Shown: in pieces, positions 6,642 through 7,592 of the stretch
Numbering within the stretch: position 1 is the stretch's first letter
Layout: every line of letters starts with the position of its first letter
Assembly (NCBI RefSeq): GCF_937875265.1
Contig: NZ_CALLXM010000264.1
Location: 1 to 7,592 of the forward strand
Source: an uncultured Acetobacter sp.
GTDB taxonomy: Bacteria; Pseudomonadota; Alphaproteobacteria; Acetobacterales; Acetobacteraceae
Length of the DNA: 7,592 nt
Reading direction: 5' to 3'
The notes under the pieces: model-generated
Seen by the model: only the letters and a program-made list of their open reading frames with translations
Databases searched by the model: none
Told to the model about the DNA's origin: nothing
Program-made: the position numbers and the translations under genes

Positions 6642-7439
6642 ATGTCTTCTCCCAGTCCCGCCCTCGCTTATCGTCTGGAAGCCGCTCGGGCGGTGGTGCA
6701 GGATGCCGCTCGTCTTGCCATGTCCATGCGCCCTGCCCCCGGTGGCCCGGAGGGTAAGCAGAAATCTGCGCAAGACTGGCTGACGGAAGCGGATGGCGCG
6801 GTAGAAAATTTTATTGCCCAGCGCATGCAGACCCTGTTTCCGGATGATGGCTTTCAGGGCGAAGAAGGCGGCGTAGCCCGTGCAGGTAGCCTGCGCTGGG
6901 TGGTGGACCCGATTGACGGGACCTCCAACTATGCACGCGGCCGAAACCGCTGGTGCGTTTCTCTGGGCTTGCTGGATGGGGATGAACCGGTTGCCGGTGT
7001 GATTGAAGCGCCAGCTCTGGGTGAGGTTTACACGGCCCTGCGTGGACAAGGCGCGTTTCTCAACGGGAAGCGTATTCGAGCCTCCCCGGTTCAGGACCCA
7101 GCCAGTGCAATGATTGAAATGGGCTGGAGCAACCGCGTCCCCAAGCCTGTGTTCATGGAAAAAATTGATGGCATCATGAGCCTTGGGGCCATGCCGCGTT
7201 CTGGCGGGTCCGGGGCTTTGGCGCTGGCTGATGTGGCGTGTGGCCGTCTGGATGGCTATGTCGAAATTGTTATCAATCTGTGGGATGTTGCGGCAGCCCT
7301 GCCTCTTCTGGCGGAAGCCGGGGCTTGTGTTTCCCCATTTCTGCGGGAGGGTGGGCTGATAGGTCCTGCTACCATTCTGGCAGCTAACCCGCATATTGCG
7401 CAGGCCCTTTCCTCTGCCACAGGCATTTCTCTGGACTAA
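6642..7439 (+). CDS. Inositol monophosphatase family phosphatase (SuhB-like)
   Basis: A 265-residue member of the Mg-dependent inositol monophosphatase family. The metal-binding residues are all visible: Glu74 and Glu75 in GEEGG, Asp89 and Asp92 in DPIDGTSNYARG, and Asp215 in NLWDVAAA. These match the positions in E. coli SuhB closely, and the length is the same within a few residues. The likely reaction is hydrolysis of a small sugar or inositol phosphate ester in the cytoplasm. The family also contains histidinol phosphatases and PAP phosphatases (CysQ). The region after DPIDGT (SNYARG, then GVIEAP and GAFLNGKRI) looks more like the IMPase/SuhB branch. GGAG at 6628-6631 lies 10 bases before the ATG. 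Such genes recur next to DUF374, waaA and lpxK in other alphaproteobacteria. A lipid A link is therefore plausible but unproven. The separating gap suggests it may have its own control. Confidence 0.88.
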   Translation: MSSPSPALAYRLEAARAVVQDAARLAMSMRPAPGGPEGKQKSAQDWLTEADGAVENFIAQRMQTLFPDDGFQGEEGGVARAGSLRWVVDPIDGTSNYARGRNRWCVSLGLLDGDEPVAGVIEAPALGEVYTALRGQGAFLNGKRIRASPVQDPASAMIEMGWSNRVPKPVFMEKIDGIMSLGAMPRSGGSGALALADVACGRLDGYVEIVINLWDVAAALPLLAEAGACVSPFLREGGLIGPATILAANPHIAQALSSATGISLD

Positions 7440-7453
7440 AAAGTGACGAGCTC

Positions 7454-7467
7454 TGGCCTTTGGGCCA
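7454..7467. terminator. Small hairpin after the suhB-like gene, doubtful terminator
   Basis: TGGCC-TTTG-GGCCA forms a 5-bp stem with a 4-base loop, 15 bases past the stop. Only two T residues follow, so it is at best a weak intrinsic terminator or part of a structured leader for the exported protein gene. The rest of the 7440-7532 gap shows no clear promoter. Confidence 0.25.
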
Positions 7468-7532
7468 TTCTGCCGCCACAAACAATGCTTAGGTTTGGCC
7501 AGTAATTTAGGCCCATAATGGAGACCACCAGA

Positions 7533-7592
7533 ATGCGGTCAGTTTACCGTTTTTCCTCCTTTTCTCTTGCTCTAGGTATGGCAACTGCCTTG
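7533..7592 (+). CDS. Start of an exported protein (cut by window end)
   Basis: Only the first 20 codons are present: MRSVYRFSSFSLALGMATAL, running off the window edge. The pattern of a basic start, then a serine/leucine/alanine-rich hydrophobic core, fits the first half of a signal peptide, so a periplasmic or outer-membrane protein is likely. GGAG at 7520-7523 lies 9 bases before the ATG, which supports the start. The family cannot be identified from this fragment. Codon use is less GC-biased here (TTT TCC TCC TTT TCT CTT), as is common in signal peptides. Confidence 0.6.
   Translation, partial: MRSVYRFSSFSLALGMATAL

Noticed and set aside
6609..7481. A 290-residue open frame on the - strand opposite the suhB-like gene
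   Set aside because: It is a shadow of the IMPase-family gene; the translation is rich in Arg, His and Gln with no family resemblance, and the sense strand holds all metal-binding motifs.
7494..7521. Possible promoter before the exported protein gene (TTGGCC and TAATGG-like boxes)
   Set aside because: The spacing is about 15 or fewer bases and both boxes match the consensus poorly, and the second box overlaps the ribosome site.

Overview
The window reads as an ordinary chromosomal segment of an alphaproteobacterium. An acetic acid bacterium (Acetobacteraceae, Acetobacter-like) is the best guess. This rests on the DUF2849 - sulfite reductase - DUF934 trio typical of Alphaproteobacteria, the style of the lipid A genes, and the moderately high GC with strong third-position bias. 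The family assignment is inference from remembered protein style, not from a search. All genes lie on the + strand, and no mobile element, CRISPR array, tRNA or rRNA was seen.

Region 1 (about 1-2566) is a sulfur assimilation module. It holds a small DUF2849 protein, a siroheme/4Fe-4S nitrite/sulfite reductase (CysI type) with both cysteine pairs intact, and a DUF934 protein whose start overlaps the reductase stop. The two DUF proteins are uncharacterised but habitual partners of this reductase. No flavoprotein subunit or cysH is present in the window.

Region 2 (2585-6491) is a tightly packed lipid A / Kdo module. It begins with a 670-residue two-domain protein joining a DUF374 acyltransferase-like domain to a complete Kdo transferase (WaaA/KdtA). 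LpxK (lipid A 4'-kinase) and an LpxL/HtrB-family secondary acyltransferase follow. The three genes are linked by two ATGA start/stop overlaps, so they are probably translationally coupled. Only 18 bases separate DUF934 from the fusion gene, so regions 1 and 2 may be one transcription unit.

Region 3 (6492-7592) starts with a 150-base gap containing two palindromes nested inside a longer inverted repeat. An inositol monophosphatase-family gene (SuhB-like) follows. The window then closes with the first 20 codons of a gene for an apparently exported protein.

The points most worth a second look are the DUF374-WaaA fusion, with its implied coupling of Kdo transfer and lipid A acylation, and the nested palindromes before the suhB-like gene. 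Nothing here is convincing evidence of an entirely new biological system.
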